From: Oscillospiraceae bacterium
GTDB taxonomy: Bacteria; Bacillota; Clostridia; Oscillospirales; SIG627
Assembly (NCBI GenBank): GCA_015064635.1
Contig: SVRV01000028.1
Coordinates: 1-33,927 of the forward strand
Direction of reading: 5' to 3'
DNA length: 33,927 nt
The notes under the pieces were generated by a model. The model saw nothing but the letters and a program-made list of their open reading frames with translations, did no database searches and was not told the origin of the DNA. Made by a program: the position numbers and the translations under genes. Positions 31,909 through 33,927 of the stretch are shown here, one piece after another; position 1 is the stretch's first letter, and every line of letters starts with the position of its first letter.

Positions 31909-32469
31909 ATGGACGATAACAAAATAGTTGAACTGTATTTACAACGTGATGAATCGGCAGTAAAACTAACATCAGAAAAATACGGCAGTCGATTGCGACA
32001 ATTATCTTATGGTATCGTCGGTGACAAACAAGTTGCCGAAGAATGTGAGAACGATACTTATATGGAAGCATGGAGCACCATTCCTCCCCATGAGCCAAGA
32101 AGCTATCTATATGCTTTTCTTGCACGTATCATACGGCACATTTCTTTGAATTGCTGCCGCAAGCGAGGGCGTTTAAAGCGACGAGCATATATAAGTGAGC
32201 TCAGTGCTGAAATGGAGCAATGTATCCCCTCACCCGATGACATCGAATGTCGTATTGACAGCCTAACCTTAGGAAAAGCGATAAACGATTTTCTGGTGTG
32301 TATTGATGAAGAAAAAAGAAATATTTTCGTTCGTAGATATTGGTACTTAGATACAGTGCAAGAAATATCCAAGCGCTTTGATTTATCCGAAAGCAAAGTA
32401 AAAACGACGCTGTTACGTTGTCGGAACAAGCTTCGTGAGCATCTCGAAAAGGAGGGTTACACATTATGA
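31909..32469 (+). CDS. ECF-type sigma-70 family RNA polymerase sigma factor
   Basis: A 186-residue sigma factor with region 2 (about 8-80: DESAVKLTSEKYGSRLRQLS, VAEECENDTYMEAWSTIPP, YAFLARIIRHISLN) and region 4 (about 125-180). Region 4 contains RNIFVRRYWYLDTVQEISKR and the helix-turn-helix DLSESKVKTTLLRCRNKLRE. It lacks regions 1 and 3, as expected for an ECF factor. GAAAGGA precedes the ATG. Its last codon overlaps the next gene's start in ATGA (32466-32469), the usual arrangement of an ECF factor with its membrane regulator. Confidence 0.93.
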   Translation: MDDNKIVELYLQRDESAVKLTSEKYGSRLRQLSYGIVGDKQVAEECENDTYMEAWSTIPPHEPRSYLYAFLARIIRHISLNCCRKRGRLKRRAYISELSAEMEQCIPSPDDIECRIDSLTLGKAINDFLVCIDEEKRNIFVRRYWYLDTVQEISKRFDLSESKVKTTLLRCRNKLREHLEKEGYTL

Positions 32470-33785
32470 GAGGAAACGAATTATTGGATAGAATGGGACT
32501 TATTTCACCTGAATTCATCGAAGCGGCAGAAACAATCCCAAAAAAGGTAAAATACAAAAAAATAAAATGGCAAGTTGCGGCAGCATGTTTCTGCCTTCTT
32601 TTAGGTACATTTATTATACTGAAAATTCAAGAATCGAGGGTTACCCCATCTTCTGAATTTCCTGTCCAAGAGCCTGATACGACCATTCAAAAAGTGGATG
32701 AACCAAACGAATCTCCTTCAGAGGTCATACTAAACAATGATCCGTGCAAGGCGTGTGTAGTTTTTAATGATGCAGCTTCTGTTTTAAGCGCTTCAAGACA
32801 ATATATTCCCGGTTATTTTACAGAAGCTATCAGCGAGGAAAATCTTTTGGCAATCGAAACAGATAAATATCTTTCGGGAATGACCTTATCGGCAGTCGGT
32901 GGATTTAACGGGTCGGGCGAATTACTTTATGTATTTCTTCAAATAGATGCTCCATCACTCGAAAACACTGTCAATGTTACTTTTGGCAAGGGTAAGAACG
33001 GCAACTGTTATGAGCTTCAAGACGAGCCTGTCTCTACTCTTTTTAACGGAATCTATTTCACCGTATATCAATGGTCTCCAAACGGCAACGACTATACGCT
33101 TGAAGCACAAGCCGAAATCAACGGCTGGACTGTGCAAATAGTATACACCGCAACAAGTGAAACCCTGACAAAAGCAAAAAAAGACTTCGAATCAGTTCTT
33201 ATGTTCATGTCGGAATACAATGACGGCAAGCCTGATTTTTCATCAATCGTACCCACCGAAATACCTGAATATTTCGACAAGGTTATAAGTTTTGGTGAGG
33301 CTCATGATGATTTGTGTTTCGGTTCTTTTATGATACCAAATATACCAGAGGGCTTTTCCGAGGAAAGCATCAGGCGATTTAAAGATCAAGGCAATGATTA
33401 TCTTTCAGGGCTATGGACAAAGGGTTATGATGATCTGAGCTGGAAGATCTGCTCATACAATGAAGAAGATTCGGTAAGACTGACATCTGTTAATCAAGAG
33501 GAAAACTACGATTTATCCTTATATCCGATTCCGAGAGCTGATTCCGTTCCCGAAGAATTAAGAGAAATAGTTAATAATCCTATTTTTAATGCAGATGAGT
33601 TAACGCTTGACGCAGTTTATAAGCGAGCGTATAAGCTTAATGACGCCGGGGACAGCAATAGTTGGAGAATGACCTTCAGCGTTAAGTACGATGATGTCAT
33701 TATAGAAGTAAAATGCAAGGGTATGTCACCCGAGTGGATATATCAACAATTAATGTCTGTTTTTGATAAACAAAATTCAAATTAA
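32466..33785 (+). CDS. Membrane-anchored partner of the ECF sigma factor (putative anti-sigma)
   Basis: A 439-residue protein. The short cytoplasmic N-terminus MRGNELLDRMGLISPEFIEA with KKVKYKKIKW is typical of clostridial proteins encoded after this sigma class. One membrane helix (about 35-53, WQVAAACFCLLLGTFIIL) follows, then a long extracytoplasmic part (54-439). That part has a proline/glutamate-rich spacer and two beta-rich sections (about 100-250 and 260-435). No ASDC/zinc anti-sigma motif is visible. AAGGAGG precedes the ATG, and translation is coupled to the sigma gene. Sequestering the sigma factor until an envelope signal is sensed is the likely role, by context rather than by domain match. 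Confidence 0.8.
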   Translation: MRGNELLDRMGLISPEFIEAAETIPKKVKYKKIKWQVAAACFCLLLGTFIILKIQESRVTPSSEFPVQEPDTTIQKVDEPNESPSEVILNNDPCKACVVFNDAASVLSASRQYIPGYFTEAISEENLLAIETDKYLSGMTLSAVGGFNGSGELLYVFLQIDAPSLENTVNVTFGKGKNGNCYELQDEPVSTLFNGIYFTVYQWSPNGNDYTLEAQAEINGWTVQIVYTATSETLTKAKKDFESVLMFMSEYNDGKPDFSSIVPTEIPEYFDKVISFGEAHDDLCFGSFMIPNIPEGFSEESIRRFKDQGNDYLSGLWTKGYDDLSWKICSYNEEDSVRLTSVNQEENYDLSLYPIPRADSVPEELREIVNNPIFNADELTLDAVYKRAYKLNDAGDSNSWRMTFSVKYDDVIIEVKCKGMSPEWIYQQLMSVFDKQNSN

Positions 33786-33800
33786 CGGTAGCTTAAAAAA

Positions 33801-33927
33801 TGGGGCTGAGTCATTAAGAAAAGCTCCAAAGAAGAGAAAAAGCGACAGCAAAATACCGAAAAGGTATTGAGCTGTCGCTTGCTTTGTTGTATAATTTAAT
33901 CACCACAAAAAACCAACAACAAAAGCA
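33801..33927 (+). mobile_element. Possible left end of an IS1182-like insertion sequence (cut by the window)
   Basis: TGGGGCTGAGTCATTAAG (33801-33818) resembles the GGGGCTG-type ends that I associate with IS1182-family elements. A long hairpin at 33840-33880 and then a -10-like TATAAT at 33890-33895 follow, with an A/C-rich leader running off the window. No transposase codons are in view. An ordinary terminator followed by the next gene's promoter is the alternative. Confidence 0.35.
33840..33880 (+). terminator. Long two-part hairpin after the anti-sigma-like gene
   Basis: AAGCGACAGC (33840-33849) pairs with GCTGTCGCTT (33871-33880). Inside it AATACC (33852-33857) pairs with GGTATT (33863-33868) around GAAAA. 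Bases after the stem are GCTTTGTTG, a weak T-tract. It may end the sigma operon or insulate an IS from outside transcription. Confidence 0.65.

Overview
The window looks like low-GC Firmicutes (Clostridia) chromosome, probably from a gut anaerobe. Evidence: strong AGGAGG-type ribosome binding sites, sigma-A promoters of TTGACA-N16/17-TATAAT form, AT-rich intergenic DNA with hairpin/T-tract terminators, a BspA-type leucine-rich-repeat surface protein, and clostridial ECF sigma/membrane-partner genes. No rRNA, tRNA, CRISPR array or complete insertion sequence was seen; a possible IS edge lies at the right end.

Layout. (1) 1-3.8 kb: the tail of an unknown gene, then a thioredoxin / rhodanese / CoA-disulfide-reductase-rhodanese operon. 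A perfect 15-bp Crp/Fnr-type palindrome precedes it, and a Crp/Fnr regulator gene converges on it. (2) 3.5-6.5 kb: a small membrane protein, a WYL regulator translationally coupled to a C26 glutamine amidotransferase-like hydrolase, and a divergent zinc-ribbon membrane protein. (3) 6.6-8.8 kb: a three-gene operon of an endonuclease/exonuclease/phosphatase fusion, a small membrane protein and a polysaccharide-deacetylase-like protein. (4) 8.9-13.5 kb: a 1382-residue secreted BspA-like protein. It is preceded by a long structured leader RNA with a terminator and a competing antiterminator, and flanked by two inverted copies of a 61-bp hairpin repeat.

(5) 13.5-30.3 kb: a carbohydrate-related region. 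It holds four consecutive sugar-isomerase-type TIM barrels in the transcription order B-A-B-A. Divergent from them are an aldo/keto reductase and a DUF4091 glycosidase-like protein. Next come a LysR regulator divergent from a TRAP-type large permease with an unusual 90-residue partner, a beta-propeller glycosidase-like protein, a sodium:neurotransmitter-symporter-type transporter, and a complete carbohydrate ABC importer (ATPase, two permeases, binding protein). (6) 30.3-33.9 kb: a lipoprotein made of two nearly identical 206-residue repeats, an ECF sigma factor coupled to a membrane-anchored partner, and the possible IS edge.

Working together. Region 1 is best read as a redox or reactive-sulfur response module. 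Region 5 reads as uptake (ABC, TRAP-like), glycan cleavage (DUF4091, beta-propeller) and sugar redox/isomerisation (AKR, TIM barrels), but its substrate cannot be read from sequence. The strongest candidates for something undescribed are the BspA leader RNA, the duplicated B-A isomerase cassette, the TRAP-like permease without its usual partners, and the ABC binding protein with both a lipobox and a C-terminal membrane anchor.
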